Positions 33,639-44,472 of a stretch of 64,000 nt of DNA are shown here, piece after piece. Position 1 is the stretch's first letter; each line of letters begins with the position of its first letter. Source of the DNA: Arcobacter sp. F155 (GTDB taxonomy: Bacteria > Campylobacterota > Campylobacteria > Campylobacterales > Arcobacteraceae); NCBI RefSeq assembly GCF_004116455.1, contig NZ_PDJU01000007.1:62001-126000 (forward strand). The letters are read 5' to 3'. The notes under the pieces are model-generated. The model worked only from the letters and a program-made list of their open reading frames with translations, made no database searches and was not told where the DNA came from. Position numbers and translations under genes: made by a program.

Positions 33639-36542
33639 TTAGAAGCTTTCCCATTCATCATCGTCGTTATTGTTTGCAGTAATCGTTTTGTTTGATGAAG
33701 TAGAAGTTGGCTCTACTTTTTTAGAAGAAGGAGTTTCTCTTACTGCTTGTCTTTTTACAGGTGTCTCTTTCTTAGTCTCTACAGAAATAGGTTCTTTTAC
33801 TTCTGACTCTTGAGTATAGTTTCTACAATGTTCAACCTTAATGTTATCCATTATGTCAAATAAAGCTTGTGTAGAGTCTTCTAACTTCTTAGAAATCATT
33901 TCTAGTGTAGCATTTGAAGCATTCTTAGCATTTTCATCGATATACTCTTGTACAGCTTTATGTACATTTTCATGCTGTTGTTTTAATGTTGTCCAAGTAG
34001 AACCTCTAGTGAATTCTTTTCCAGCACTCTCTTGTTCTAAAATCCATCTACCAAAATCACACTCTTTGCAAGTTTTTACTGTCCAAGAACTATTTGAATC
34101 CCCTACTTTTGCAAAGTTATCATTCTTGAACTTAATATGGTCATTTTTTAGTTTTGCAATTTCAAATACTAAGTTAATATCACAAATCTCATTCTTTTTG
34201 TCTTGATTAAAGTTTGCTCTATCTGCAATCTCAAGCATATTTGTAGATAAGCCTGCTACTTCATTTGCAAGATTACTAATCTGTGTTGAAGACTCAGCAT
34301 TTCTTTGTGTAGCTTGGTCTAAAGAGTTAACTACATCATTGATTTGAACAATACCTGTTTCTTGTTCTTTACTTGCTCCATTTACATCAGATATTAATCC
34401 AATTGTTTCTGTAACTTTTGAACTTAAATCAGAATATCCACCAATCATATTATTAGCGATTTGTTTACCTTCATTTGCTTTTGTAGTTGCTCTTTCAACT
34501 AACTCTTTAATCTCTTTTGCTGCTTCAGCAGATCTATTTGCTAAGTTTCTAACTTCACCAGCAACAACTGCAAAACCTTTTCCTGCTTCACCTGCTGTTG
34601 CCGCTTCAACTGCTGCGTTTAGTGAAAGAATATTTGTTTGGAAGGCAATTTGATCAATTACAGTAATTGCTTCATTGATTGAACTAACTTGTACATCAAT
34701 CTCTTCCATTGCACTTGTTGTTTTAGTAGCTAACTCTTGTCCATCTTGTGCTGACTTATTTAAGTCATTTGCTAAAATAGACATTCTATTTACTTTTTCA
34801 TTACTTGATTTAATAATTGAAGTAATCTCTTCAACAGCAGCTGCTGTCTCTTCTAATGAAGCTGCTTGTTCATTTGCAGATGTTGATAAAGTAGATGAAG
34901 AAGAAGATAAGATATCTGTATCATTATTTAACTTTTCACCTGTTGTTGTAATCATAGATAAGAACTCTGATACTGTTCCCCCAAGTTGTTTTGTACTTGT
35001 GAAAATTGAACCAATAATACCATTTGATACAGCATGTTTACTGCTTGTTTTATAATCAAAATTAGAGTTACCATACTCAATTAATATTTTATTTATCTCT
35101 TCAAGTTTTGTATTAGTACCTTCAATCATAGAGTTAATTGAAGTTTTTAACTCTTGAATTTGAGGATTTGTTGAACTTGCATTTACTTTGTAAACATAGA
35201 ATCCATTATTAACTTTTTGAATTACATCTTTTACTTCTTCAATTACAACAGCATCTTGCTCATGCTCATCTTGTAAAGACTTGATATAACTATTAAAGGA
35301 ATCAATAACCTTTCCAACTTCATCATCACTTTTCTTCTTAATCATATCATTAGTACTTGAACTTCTTAGATTATCAATTGCATCTTTTAAGTCCTCAAGT
35401 GGGTCACCAATTACTTTTTTTAATAAGTATGAATAAACCGCATAGATAATTACTACAGAAACTAAAATAAAGATAAGAATATATGTAATAATAGAGCTAA
35501 TCTCATCATTTGTTCTTTGTTCCATTGCTAAGATACTATCTTCTACATCATCAACATATTCACCAGTACCAATAATCCAATCCCATTGCTCAAATCTTTG
35601 TACAAATGAGAACTTTTGTTGAGGCACATCTTTCCCTGGTTTTTCCCACATATACTTAACAAGTCCACCTTCAGATTTTGCATTTGCAACTTTAGACATT
35701 TCATTAAATAGAAGTTTTCCTGCTTTATCTTTTACTGCTGATAAATCTTTTCCATCAAGAGAAGGTTTAATTGGATGCATAACCATTTTTGGATGAGAAT
35801 CATTTATCCAGAAATATCCATTATTTCCATATCCCATATTTTTGATAGCTTGTAGGGCATCTTTTTTAAGATTTGCAGAAACATCAGAAACATACTCTCC
35901 TGTTCCAACTACCCAATTAAAAGGTTCAAATAGTTTTACAAAAGATACTTTAGGTTGTGGCTTTTCAAAACCAGGCTTTGGCCATACATAATCAACAAAA
36001 CCTGCACCATCTTTTTTTGCTACATCAGCAAAAACTGTGAAGATTTTCTTTCCACCTTTATCTTTAAACTCAGATAAATCTTTGTTATTTAACTGTGGTT
36101 TAATAGGATGCATTACGATAACTGCATCAGTGTCATTTATCCAGAAATATCCAGTCTTTCCATATCTTGTCCCCTCAACGATACTTCTAAGTCTTTGTTT
36201 TATTTCTTCTTGAGATACTTTTCCATTTAATCTTTTATATTCTGCTTCTAAGATTGAAAAAAGAAACCCTGTTTGCTTTTTTAGTTCTTCTTGAACTTCA
36301 ACTTTTACTTTGTCAATAGCTGTTCTTTTATAATAAGAATCAACTGTTTTCATAGCTAAAGAAACATAGTTTTGCAACTCTTTTTCTTTTTTTAAGTAAG
36401 CTTCCTTTCTAAAATTTTCAACGTCCTTCTTAGATAACCCTTTTATAGAGTAAATAGATTGTACTGCAGTTATCACTGTAACTAATACAATTGCTATTAA
36501 GGAAATAAGTAGTAATTTCCCTTTAATAGATAATGCGCCCAT
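33639..36542 (-). CDS. Methyl-accepting chemotaxis protein with tandem Cache, HAMP, CZB and CheR-docking-like tail
   Basis: The 967-residue receptor has a membrane helix near 10-33, then two similar Cache modules (about 110-225 and 235-345), each with GYFWIND, MHPIKPxL, KDLS and the ending WVVGTGEY or WIIGTGEY. A second membrane helix (near 350-372), HAMP, and the signalling domain with the hairpin tip [20 protein letters not shown] follow. A CZB zinc-binding domain (His in DHIKFK, Cys in [13 protein letters not shown]) comes next. A Thr/Ser/Asn-rich linker ends in EWESF, close to the CheR-binding NWETF. Ligands are probably small carboxylates, inferred from the Cache type. Confidence 0.92.
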   Translation of the reverse strand: MGALSIKGKLLLISLIAIVLVTVITAVQSIYSIKGLSKKDVENFRKEAYLKKEKELQNYVSLAMKTVDSYYKRTAIDKVKVEVQEELKKQTGFLFSILEAEYKRLNGKVSQEEIKQRLRSIVEGTRYGKTGYFWINDTDAVIVMHPIKPQLNNKDLSEFKDKGGKKIFTVFADVAKKDGAGFVDYVWPKPGFEKPQPKVSFVKLFEPFNWVVGTGEYVSDVSANLKKDALQAIKNMGYGNNGYFWINDSHPKMVMHPIKPSLDGKDLSAVKDKAGKLLFNEMSKVANAKSEGGLVKYMWEKPGKDVPQQKFSFVQRFEQWDWIIGTGEYVDDVEDSILAMEQRTNDEISSIITYILIFILVSVVIIYAVYSYLLKKVIGDPLEDLKDAIDNLRSSSTNDMIKKKSDDEVGKVIDSFNSYIKSLQDEHEQDAVVIEEVKDVIQKVNNGFYVYKVNASSTNPQIQELKTSINSMIEGTNTKLEEINKILIEYGNSNFDYKTSSKHAVSNGIIGSIFTSTKQLGGTVSEFLSMITTTGEKLNNDTDILSSSSSTLSTSANEQAASLEETAAAVEEITSIIKSSNEKVNRMSILANDLNKSAQDGQELATKTTSAMEEIDVQVSSINEAITVIDQIAFQTNILSLNAAVEAATAGEAGKGFAVVAGEVRNLANRSAEAAKEIKELVERATTKANEGKQIANNMIGGYSDLSSKVTETIGLISDVNGASKEQETGIVQINDVVNSLDQATQRNAESSTQISNLANEVAGLSTNMLEIADRANFNQDKKNEICDINLVFEIAKLKNDHIKFKNDNFAKVGDSNSSWTVKTCKECDFGRWILEQESAGKEFTRGSTWTTLKQQHENVHKAVQEYIDENAKNASNATLEMISKKLEDSTQALFDIMDNIKVEHCRNYTQESEVKEPISVETKKETPVKRQAVRETPSSKKVEPTSTSSNKTITANNNDDDEWESF

Positions 36543-36676
36543 ATTAGTATCCCTTTTTATTATTTTGATTTATTTTAGCTTGATAAAACAAAATTTGTCA
36601 AGTTAAATAGAGATTTTGTAAAAATTATTTTCATTTTTCTTTATTTATGATAAAATCCAATTTTAATGGAGAAAAA

Positions 36677-38590
36677 ATGATTGGAAAACTATTTAAAAAA
36701 ACTGCCGATGATTTAATTGAAGAGATTAAAAGTAAAGATTTTAATGAATCAAAAGCAGATTCAATTTTAGAACATATTAATATAAACCATACAAACCAAA
36801 ATTTACAAAACTTTTTACATATTGCTGCATTAGAAAACAACCATAAAGCTATTGCTTGGCTATTAAAAAATGGAATAAATGTCAGAGATGTTGATGGAGA
36901 AGGTCAAACTGCACTATTGATTGCTTGTAAATATAACTATGTAAAATGTATAGAAGAGCTTATCAAATACAATGTTGACGTAAATAAATTAGACTATGAT
37001 AAAACATCTGCTGTTGAATATATTATTGAAAATAATTTAATTGAAGTTTACAAAAAAATCAAAGATAAAATTACAGACGTAAATAAGAAGAATCATAAAG
37101 GGCTAACTCTTTTACAACTTGCAATAAAAAATAAATCAATTGAAATAGTTCAAGACTTACTTGATAATAAAGATTTAAAAAATAAAGAAGACATACTTTT
37201 TTATAATGAAACTTTCTTAGATGAAAAGATTTTCAAACTTCTAATTCCTAGGTTTAGTAAGTTTAGTGTAGAAGATGAGCAACAAAGAAATGCTCTATTT
37301 TATATTGTAGAAAATGGAGTTAAGAGTAAAAAATTATTTGCTCCTTTTACTCAAATTGTAGATATAAATCATGTAGATGAAAAAGGTAATAATATTCTAC
37401 TTCATTTACTTTCTATTGTTTTAGAAAAAGAGTACAAAATAGAGAATGATATAGTAGAAGATTTTGAAGAAGACTCTAAAGAGTTAGAGAACTTAATAGC
37501 TATGATTCCAATAGTTGCAAATAGTGGAATTGATTTAGAAACATGCAACTATGCAAATGAAACAGCTATATCTTTGCCTGTAAAATATAAATCTATAAAA
37601 GTATTAAATATACTACTTGAGTGTGAGATTGATATAAATATATTAAATAGAGATAGACAAACTGCACTTAGTCAATCAATTATTCAAGACGCAAGTTTTA
37701 CAGAGATAAATCAAACGCTTGTTGATTTTGGGGCAGATCCAAATATAAAAGATAAAGATAATGTAACTGCTATTGAAAAACTAATTGAGGCAATATTAAC
37801 TGTTAAAAGTGATAAGAAACCAAGGTTTCCAGAGATTAGCTCAAACACAGACTATATTACACTATTTGAAGCAGTACTACAAAATACAAATGCAAACCTT
37901 ACGATGCTTAATTCAAAAAGAGAACCATACTTCTTTGAAGCACTAAGATATGGAAATTTTGATTTAATCAAACTTCTAATTAAACATGGAGCAGATATAA
38001 ATCAAACAGATATGGAAGGTGTACATGTTCTTTATAAATATATGGAAGAAGGATTAAAAGAAGAGAATGAAGTTAAGAAGAAAAAGTATTATGAGAACCT
38101 AGGTACTATTTTACTTCTTGGGGCAAATGTAAATGCAACTGACTCTTTTGGTGGGGTTGTATTACATAAAGCTATTTTGGATTTAGATATTAGTGTTGTT
38201 AGAATATTAATGAAAAATGGAGCAAACCTAAAAGCTGTTGATAATAAAGGTCGACATATGCTTCATAATGCTGTATGGAAAAATGATTTAAAGATGTTTA
38301 AATATATCTATGCACATTGTCAAGAGCTTTTAAATACTCCTGATAAGTTTGGTGTTTTACCTATAAATTATGCTGCATTCTTAGGATATACAAAAATAGT
38401 TTCTGAGATGTTAGAAAAAGGGGCTCATATTAATAACCCTCATAAAAAGACAAAATATATTTTAACTTTCTTAAAAAAGTTCCATGGTAACTTACCAAAG
38501 GTTTTAGAAGGAACAAAAGACCCTATCAAAAAAGAGAAAGTTACTAAACTTATCTCAAATATGAAAAAAGAGTTTGAGGTTTCTTCTTAA
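36677..38590 (+). CDS. Ankyrin-repeat protein
   Basis: A protein of 637 residues starting at ATG 36677 behind GGAG; the frame opens earlier but without a site. It has at least eight ankyrin-like units, for example FLHIAALENNHKAIAWLLKNG, TALLIACKYNYVKCIEELI, LLQLAIKNKSIEIVQDLLD and VLHKAILDLDISVVRILMKNG. There is no signal peptide or membrane helix, so it should act in the cytoplasm as a binding scaffold. The partner is unknown. It is divergent from the chemoreceptor gene and overlaps recN by four bases at its 3' end. Confidence 0.88.
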   Translation: MIGKLFKKTADDLIEEIKSKDFNESKADSILEHININHTNQNLQNFLHIAALENNHKAIAWLLKNGINVRDVDGEGQTALLIACKYNYVKCIEELIKYNVDVNKLDYDKTSAVEYIIENNLIEVYKKIKDKITDVNKKNHKGLTLLQLAIKNKSIEIVQDLLDNKDLKNKEDILFYNETFLDEKIFKLLIPRFSKFSVEDEQQRNALFYIVENGVKSKKLFAPFTQIVDINHVDEKGNNILLHLLSIVLEKEYKIENDIVEDFEEDSKELENLIAMIPIVANSGIDLETCNYANETAISLPVKYKSIKVLNILLECEIDINILNRDRQTALSQSIIQDASFTEINQTLVDFGADPNIKDKDNVTAIEKLIEAILTVKSDKKPRFPEISSNTDYITLFEAVLQNTNANLTMLNSKREPYFFEALRYGNFDLIKLLIKHGADINQTDMEGVHVLYKYMEEGLKEENEVKKKKYYENLGTILLLGANVNATDSFGGVVLHKAILDLDISVVRILMKNGANLKAVDNKGRHMLHNAVWKNDLKMFKYIYAHCQELLNTPDKFGVLPINYAAFLGYTKIVSEMLEKGAHINNPHKKTKYILTFLKKFHGNLPKVLEGTKDPIKKEKVTKLISNMKKEFEVSS

Positions 38591-38600
38591 ACTCTTTTTT
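38564..38600. terminator. Bidirectional terminator shared by the ankyrin gene and recN
   Basis: AAAAAAGAGTTT and AAACTCTTTTTT form a perfect 12-bp stem with a 13-base loop. Each strand ends in a run of six U, so it can stop transcription both ways. The stem lies inside the final codons of both converging genes, which overlap by four bases. Confidence 0.75.
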
Positions 38601-40125
38601 CTAAAAGATTCTTTGCAAAAGTGTATGCATCTTCTGTTATATCTGCACCACTAATCATTCTTGCTATTTCATCTACCCTTGACTTATCATCAAGTTTTTT
38701 CACAGTAGAAACACCATCTTTTTTATCTACTAAAAAGTGGATATCTGCTGTTGATGTTAACTGTGGTTGATGAGAGATTGCAAATATTTGATAGTTCTCT
38801 GATAGTTTTTCTAAAACTGTTGCAATAGCTGAACTCTCTTTACCACTTAAGTTAGCATCTATTTCATCTAAAAATAAAATTCCATTATTTACTATTTCGA
38901 ACTCACTAATAGAAGTTAATAATGCAAGTCTTAATCTATTAAACTCACCACTACTGATAGTATCAAGGTTAACTCCATTTAGTTCAAAAATAACTTCATC
39001 TATTCCAGTTTGGTCTAACTCTTTTTTATCTAAAGTTATAGTTGCATTTGAAAGATATAAATATTTTAAGTAGTGATTTATTTTTTTAACTAAAACTACA
39101 ACTGCTTCTTTTCTATATGAAGAAATTTTCTCAACTAATACAGAAATGCTCTCTTCTAGTTTTTTTAAGTTCTTTTCTAAAATAGATTTTTCAAAAGAGA
39201 TATTTTCATAGCCATCTAACTCTTTTTGTTTCTCTTCTTTATAAGCTATTGCTTCTTCTATAGAACCAAACCTTTTTTGTAGACCTGAAAGCTTTTCTAG
39301 TCTATCTAAAACTGTTTCAATATCTAACTCTTCTAACTCATAAAGTGAGTCATTAAACTTTTCAAAGATATTATTTAATTCATTTAAACTCTCATCAAAA
39401 AAACTTGAATCCTCATCTAATAATTCTAAAGCACTATTTACATGAGAAGTATAATCAAAAATAGGACTAGCTAGTTTTATTGCCTCTTCTATTTTCTCTT
39501 TTCGTGATAGTTTCTTTTTTATTGAGTCTAACTCTTCAAACTCATCAACTTTTGGATTAATGCTTTCTATCTTTTCAATTTCAAACTTTGCAAACTCTTT
39601 TAAGTCTTCTAATTTTAGTTCATCTTCTTTTATCTTTGCAAGCTCTTTTCTTGTTTTTTCTAACTCTTTAAACTCTTCATCAAACTGCTCTTTTAAAGCT
39701 TTAAACTCTTTATTGTTTTTTGTACATAATGAGTCTAAAAAAGCAATCAATTTTTTACTATCAAAATCACTTGTATCTTTTAGGTGTAAATGTTTAATAA
39801 GTTTTTTTGAAAAGCCATTTAAGTTCTTTTTAGAGATACTTTGCGCATTTAAAAAGAATCTTACTTTATCTTTTTTAATCTGTTTTATGATGATATCATC
39901 ATCTTTTTCTATATCATAAGCTTCATCTTCTATTTTAGAATTAATAAGAGATACTTCCCCAAGACTTGGCTTACTATCAGTTATAGCAAATAAAGATAAA
40001 ATTGATTGCATCAATACAGATTTACCAGCTCCTGAAGGTCCTGTAAAAACTACAAGTCCTTTGTCAAGCTCCATCTCTACTTTTTTAAACGATAAGAAAT
40101 CTTTTAAATAAATTCTTTCTATCAT
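38587..40125 (-). CDS. recN: DNA repair ATPase RecN (short form)
   Basis: RecN is an SMC-like ATPase acting at double-strand breaks. The N-terminal Walker A is VVFTGPSGAGKSVLMQ near residue 30; long coiled-coil segments (about 150-350) with many Glu/Lys/Leu heptads follow; and the C-terminal half carries the signature LDTISSGEFNRLRLAL and Walker B GILFLDEIDANLSG with ISHQPQLTS. The 512 residues are shorter than the approx. 550 of enterobacterial RecN, as is usual in this phylum. The stop of recN precedes nadK by three bases upstream, in one operon. Confidence 0.93.
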   Translation of the reverse strand: MIERIYLKDFLSFKKVEMELDKGLVVFTGPSGAGKSVLMQSILSLFAITDSKPSLGEVSLINSKIEDEAYDIEKDDDIIIKQIKKDKVRFFLNAQSISKKNLNGFSKKLIKHLHLKDTSDFDSKKLIAFLDSLCTKNNKEFKALKEQFDEEFKELEKTRKELAKIKEDELKLEDLKEFAKFEIEKIESINPKVDEFEELDSIKKKLSRKEKIEEAIKLASPIFDYTSHVNSALELLDEDSSFFDESLNELNNIFEKFNDSLYELEELDIETVLDRLEKLSGLQKRFGSIEEAIAYKEEKQKELDGYENISFEKSILEKNLKKLEESISVLVEKISSYRKEAVVVLVKKINHYLKYLYLSNATITLDKKELDQTGIDEVIFELNGVNLDTISSGEFNRLRLALLTSISEFEIVNNGILFLDEIDANLSGKESSAIATVLEKLSENYQIFAISHQPQLTSTADIHFLVDKKDGVSTVKKLDDKSRVDEIARMISGADITEDAYTFAKNLLEKRV

Positions 40126-40128
40126 AAA

Positions 40129-40998
40129 TTAATTACCCCACTGTAGTTTATCATTTAAAACTTCAAAGAAATTTCTTTTTGTTCTATGAATAAGTTTTGC
40201 TTTTTGATGTGCAATAGTTACTTTTACTACAGTATTATTTTCAACTTCATAAGTATCTTGTCCATCTATTAATAAAACTGCACCTTGCTCATCTTTTATT
40301 TTAAACTCAATTTCTATATCTGCTGGCATTACTAATGGTCTTTGAGTAAGACTATGAGGTGCAACAGGTGTGATAATAAAGGCCTCAGTTAAAGGATAAA
40401 CAACTGGTCCTCCAACTGATAGATTATATGCAGTTGAACCTGTAGGAGTTGAAATTATCACTCCATCTCCATAATAGTTATTAAAAGAAGCACCATCAAT
40501 CTTTGCTTTGATTTTAATCATTGAAGATACAGTTTTTCTTGAAATAACAATATCATTAAAAGCAACAAAAGTTTTATCATTTACTTGACACTCTACAAGC
40601 ATTCTATTGTCAATTCTATAGTTATCATTAAAGAAGTCTATTAAAAATTTTGGTAGTTCCTCATAAACAATATCAGTTAAAAAACCTAAAGTTCCCATAT
40701 GAACTCCAAGGATTGGAATATCATATTTAAATGAGTTTCTAACAACTGATAATAAGGTACCATCTCCACCAACAGATACTAAAAAATCTACACTTTTACA
40801 TAAATCTTCAAGTGAATGTCCATTGTTTAGATTAATCATTTTAGAACTTTTTTCTTCTAAAAATGTCTCTATATTATGAGCTTTAAAATAGTCAACTATT
40901 TCTAAATACTCTTTTTTGATTTCTGGTGATTCTGGTTTTAAGATAATCCCTGCTTTACTTTTTCTTTCAAGCTTTTTTGCACTTCTTGTAAGTTTCAA
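40129..40998 (-). CDS. nadK: NAD kinase
   Basis: NadK makes NADP from NAD and ATP or polyphosphate. The 289 residues include the diagnostic VSVGGDGTLLSVVRN, GVHMGTLGFLTDI, the NDIVISR segment, STPTGSTAYNLSVGGPVVYP and PHSLTQRPLVMP. The start is TTG at 40998 with AGGA seven bases before; the -10 box at 41015-41020 is close, so it probably opens the nadK-recN operon. Confidence 0.96.
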   Translation of the reverse strand: MKLTRSAKKLERKSKAGIILKPESPEIKKEYLEIVDYFKAHNIETFLEEKSSKMINLNNGHSLEDLCKSVDFLVSVGGDGTLLSVVRNSFKYDIPILGVHMGTLGFLTDIVYEELPKFLIDFFNDNYRIDNRMLVECQVNDKTFVAFNDIVISRKTVSSMIKIKAKIDGASFNNYYGDGVIISTPTGSTAYNLSVGGPVVYPLTEAFIITPVAPHSLTQRPLVMPADIEIEFKIKDEQGAVLLIDGQDTYEVENNTVVKVTIAHQKAKLIHRTKRNFFEVLNDKLQWGN

Positions 40999-41014
40999 AT
41001 ATTTATCCTATTTG

Positions 41015-41020
41015 ATTATA
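41015..41020 (-). promoter_or_regulatory. -10 box of nadK-recN
   Basis: The minus strand reads TATAAT, within TTATATAATC, about 16 bases before the TTG start of nadK. It would give a very short leader that still includes the AGGA site. Confidence 0.4.
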
Positions 41021-41067
41021 TAATTTGTAAGATTTTATCTAATTAAAAGTTAAAAAGCAGTGGGTAT

Positions 41068-41095
41068 AAAAAAAGCCTAAGCCGAAGCTTGAGCT
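41068..41095 (-). terminator. Intrinsic terminator of the rpsL-rpsG-fusA operon
   Basis: On the minus strand AGCTCAAGC and GCTTAGGCT pair around a TTCG tetraloop (one mismatch, one wobble) and run into seven U. It lies about 140 bases beyond the fusA stop, with two further hairpins between. Confidence 0.82.
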
Positions 41096-41139
41096 TTGAA
41101 GTGAAACTACTCACAATTATGTATGTGCTTAGTTCAGAC

Positions 41140-41187
41140 CTTTTCTATGTAATTACGAAATTAAAATTTCTATTACATATAGAAAAG
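41140..41187 (-). ncRNA. Compound hairpin in the fusA 3' UTR
   Basis: An outer stem of 14 pairs with a two-base bulge (CTTTTCTATGTAAT against ATTACATATAGAAAAG) encloses an inner five-pair stem (GAAAT / ATTTC). With the flanking hairpin and terminator it makes up an approx. 170-base structured 3' UTR that could be released as a small RNA. That function is inference. Confidence 0.4.
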
Positions 41188-41190
41188 TTC

Positions 41191-41240
41191 GTTAATCACT
41201 AAAGAAGTGAAGAAATTCACTTCTTATTGACGTGATTAAC
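41191..41240 (-). promoter_or_regulatory. Two-tier hairpin over the fusA stop codon
   Basis: Nine perfect pairs (GTTAATCAC / GTGATTAAC) are followed inward, across a small internal loop, by ten perfect pairs (AAGAAGTGAA / TTCACTTCTT) closed by a four-base loop. The outer stem includes the fusA TAA. There is no U-tract, so message protection or processing is more likely than termination. Confidence 0.5.
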
Positions 41241-43344
41241 CATTTCTCTTAGAGATGATTTCTTCAGAAACATTCTTTGGAACTTCAGCATAGTTATCAA
41301 ATAACATACCATAAGTTGCTCTACCTTGAGACATAGATCTTAAGTCAGTAGAGTATCCGAACATTTCAGATAATGGAATCATTGCAGTAACTAGTTTAAC
41401 ACCAGCTCTTTCATCCATAGATTGAACTTGTCCTCTTCTTTTGTTAACGTCACCGATAACATCTCCCATATATTCTTCAGGAGTTTCGATTTCAACTTTC
41501 ATCATTGGCTCTAAGATTATAGCTTGTGCAGCTGCACTTCTACAACCCTCTTTGAATCCCATAGAAGCAGCTAATTTAAACGCCATCTCAGATGAGTCAA
41601 CGTCGTGGTAAGAACCATCGTATAAAGTAACTTCAATATTAACCATTGGATAACCAGCAAGGATACCACCAGCCATAGCTTCTTCACAACCTTTTTGAAC
41701 TGCAGGAATATACTCTTTTGGTACAACCCCACCTTTAATGTTGTTATTAAACTTGAAGTTATCTTCAGAATCAGATGGTAATGGGTTGATTTCTAAGAAT
41801 ACGTGACCATATTGACCTTTACCACCAGATTGTTTAGCATATTTGTACTCATTTTTAACTGGGTTCTTAATAGTTTCTCTATAAGCAACTTGTGGAGCAC
41901 CTACTTCAGCTTCAACTTTGAATTCTCTTTTCATTCTATCTACAAGAATCTCAAGGTGTAATTCACCCATTCCTGAAATAATAGTTTGTCCAGACTCTTC
42001 ATCAGTATTTACTCTGAATGATGGATCTTCTTCTGCTAATTTTCCTAAAGCAATACCCATTTTTTCTTGGTCAGCTTTAGTTTTTGGCTCAACTGCAACA
42101 GAGATAACTGGCTCAGGGAATTCCATTCTTTCTAAGATTACTGGATCTTTATCAGAAGCTAGAGTATCACCTGTAATTGTAGTTTTAAGACCAACTACTG
42201 CACCAATTTCACCAGCATAAAGTTCTGAAACTTCTTCTCTGTTATTTGCGTGCATTTTAAGTAATCTTCCGATTCTCTCTTTTTTCATTTTAGTTGAGTT
42301 CATTACATAAGTACCAGACTCTAATTGTCCTCTATATACTCTTGTAAATGTTAATTGTCCAACAAATGGGTCAGTCATAATTTTAAATGCTAATGCTGCA
42401 ACTTCACCATCATCAGTTGAAGGAACGATAACAGCTTCACCATCTTGAGTTTCACCTTTAATATCAGCAACCTCAGTTGGAGCTGGTAAATACATAGCTA
42501 CAGCGTCAAGTAAAGTTTGAACACCTTTGTTTTTGAATGCAGTACCACAAGTCATTGGAGTAATTGTCATTGCTAAACAAGCAGCTTTTAATCCTGAAAC
42601 AATTTCTTCTTCAGTTAATTCACCCTCTTCAAAGTATTTTTCCATTAAAGCTTCATCTGACTCAGCAGCAGCTTCAACCATTTTTTCTCTATATTCTTCA
42701 GCAGTTTCTAATAACTCAGCTGGAATTTCTTCTTCAGAATAAGCAGAACCCATTGCAGCATCATCATCCCAAACGATAGCTTTCATTTTTACTAAATCAA
42801 CTACCCCTCTAAAGTTCTCTTCTGCTCCAATAGGAATTTGAATAGGAACTGGATTAGCTTTTAATCTCTCAGCTACTTGCTTCTCAACGTTGAAGAAATC
42901 TGCACCTGTTCTATCCATTTTGTTTACAAAGATCATTCTTGGAACTTCATACTTGTTTGCTTGTCTCCAAACTGTTTCAGATTGTGGTTGAACTCCACCA
43001 ACTGAACAAAATACTGCAACAGCACCATCAAGAACTCTCATAGATCTCTCAACTTCAATTGTGAAGTCAACGTGACCCGGAGTGTCAATGATGTTAATTT
43101 GTAGTTGTTCGTTTGTTTTTGGGTGAGGCCAGTTACAAGTTGTAGCAGCAGAAGTAATTGTAATACCTCTTTCTTGCTCTTGCTCCATCCAGTCCATAGT
43201 TGCAGCACCCTCGTGAACCTCACCAATTTTGTGAGATACACCAGTATAGAAAAGAATTCTTTCTGTTGTTGTTGTTTTTCCTGCATCAATGTGAGCAGCA
43301 ATACCAATGTTTCTAACTCTGTTAAGTGGTGTTTTTCTAGCCAT
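41236..43344 (-). CDS. fusA: Translation elongation factor G
   Basis: EF-G drives ribosome translocation and recycling. The 702 residues start [20 protein letters not shown] (G1), then [21 protein letters not shown] (G3) and [12 protein letters not shown] (G4). Domains II to V follow with the usual landmarks: [34 protein letters not shown] and the C-terminal [18 protein letters not shown]. It is the last gene of rpsL-rpsG-fusA; the tuf gene is not adjacent. The 3' UTR is unusually structured. Confidence 0.99.
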   Translation of the reverse strand: MARKTPLNRVRNIGIAAHIDAGKTTTTERILFYTGVSHKIGEVHEGAATMDWMEQEQERGITITSAATTCNWPHPKTNEQLQINIIDTPGHVDFTIEVERSMRVLDGAVAVFCSVGGVQPQSETVWRQANKYEVPRMIFVNKMDRTGADFFNVEKQVAERLKANPVPIQIPIGAEENFRGVVDLVKMKAIVWDDDAAMGSAYSEEEIPAELLETAEEYREKMVEAAAESDEALMEKYFEEGELTEEEIVSGLKAACLAMTITPMTCGTAFKNKGVQTLLDAVAMYLPAPTEVADIKGETQDGEAVIVPSTDDGEVAALAFKIMTDPFVGQLTFTRVYRGQLESGTYVMNSTKMKKERIGRLLKMHANNREEVSELYAGEIGAVVGLKTTITGDTLASDKDPVILERMEFPEPVISVAVEPKTKADQEKMGIALGKLAEEDPSFRVNTDEESGQTIISGMGELHLEILVDRMKREFKVEAEVGAPQVAYRETIKNPVKNEYKYAKQSGGKGQYGHVFLEINPLPSDSEDNFKFNNNIKGGVVPKEYIPAVQKGCEEAMAGGILAGYPMVNIEVTLYDGSYHDVDSSEMAFKLAASMGFKEGCRSAAAQAIILEPMMKVEIETPEEYMGDVIGDVNKRRGQVQSMDERAGVKLVTAMIPLSEMFGYSTDLRSMSQGRATYGMLFDNYAEVPKNVSEEIISKRNG

Positions 43345-43353
43345 GAATAATTC

Positions 43354-43833
<480 letters not shown>

Positions 43834-43837
43834 CTAC

Positions 43838-44212
43838 TTATTTCTTTGGCTTTTTAGTACCATATTTAGATCTTGCAACAGTTCTGTTTGCAACACCAGC
43901 AGTATCTAAAGCACCTCTAACGATGTGATACTTAACACCAGGTAAATCCTTAACTCTTCCCCCTCTAACTAATACGATAGAGTGTTCTTGTAAGTTGTGA
44001 CCCTCACCACCGATATATGAGATAACCTCAAATCCAGTTGTTAATCTAACTTTTGCAACTTTTCTTAAAGCCGAGTTAGGTTTCTTTGGTGTAGTTGTAT
44101 ATACTCTTGTACATACTCCTCTTCTTTGTGGACATTTGTCTAAAGCTGGTGATTTAGATTTTTTGATCACCTTTTTTCGCTCTTTTCTAACAAGTTGATT
44201 GATAGTAGGCAT
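43838..44212 (-). CDS. rpsL: 30S ribosomal protein S12
   Basis: uS12 lies at the decoding centre and is the target of streptomycin resistance mutations. The 124 residues are canonical: [37 protein letters not shown] (the conserved PKKPNSA with a Lys at the classical position), [19 protein letters not shown], then [20 protein letters not shown]. It opens the rpsL-rpsG-fusA operon, with AAGGAAAG before the ATG and a leader of about 125 bases if the -10 at 44347-44352 is right. Confidence 0.99.
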   Translation of the reverse strand: MPTINQLVRKERKKVIKKSKSPALDKCPQRRGVCTRVYTTTPKKPNSALRKVAKVRLTTGFEVISYIGGEGHNLQEHSIVLVRGGRVKDLPGVKYHIVRGALDTAGVANRTVARSKYGTKKPKK

Positions 44213-44346
44213 TTCTTTCCTTATAAAATTTGGTTTGAGCTTTAAAGCGGCTCATGCTTCTCGTCTACTTTGACATATGTTTAAGCTACATAATCAAAAC
44301 GATACTACCATTCTAGGAAACGTTGAGTTTTCTAAAAAAGTCATGG

Positions 44347-44352
44347 ATTATA
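44347..44352 (-). promoter_or_regulatory. Candidate -10 box of rpsL operon
   Basis: The minus strand reads TATAAT about 135 bases before the rpsL ATG, in the 260-base divergent gap that also serves the plus-strand hydrolase. It would give a long leader, plausible for a ribosomal protein operon. No other strong box is closer. Confidence 0.35.
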
Positions 44353-44472
44353 CTTAAGTTAACCTTAAATTAGACTTAGCTTAAACTTTATGCCTTTTGA
44401 ATTATATGATAGAGATATTTCATATAAATTACATATAAAAATGTTAATATTTCAAAAAAATAAAGAGATTTT

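Noticed and set aside
33631-33650. AAGCTTC-TTA-GAAGCTT hairpin at the chemoreceptor stop codon
   Set aside because: The stem has only seven pairs, and no U-run follows on the minus strand, so I do not call a terminator.
34675-35055. A 126-codon plus-strand frame opposite the chemoreceptor signalling domain
   Set aside because: It is antisense to a clear coding region, with hydrophobic and Ser-rich composition expected from the reverse of a coiled-coil gene.
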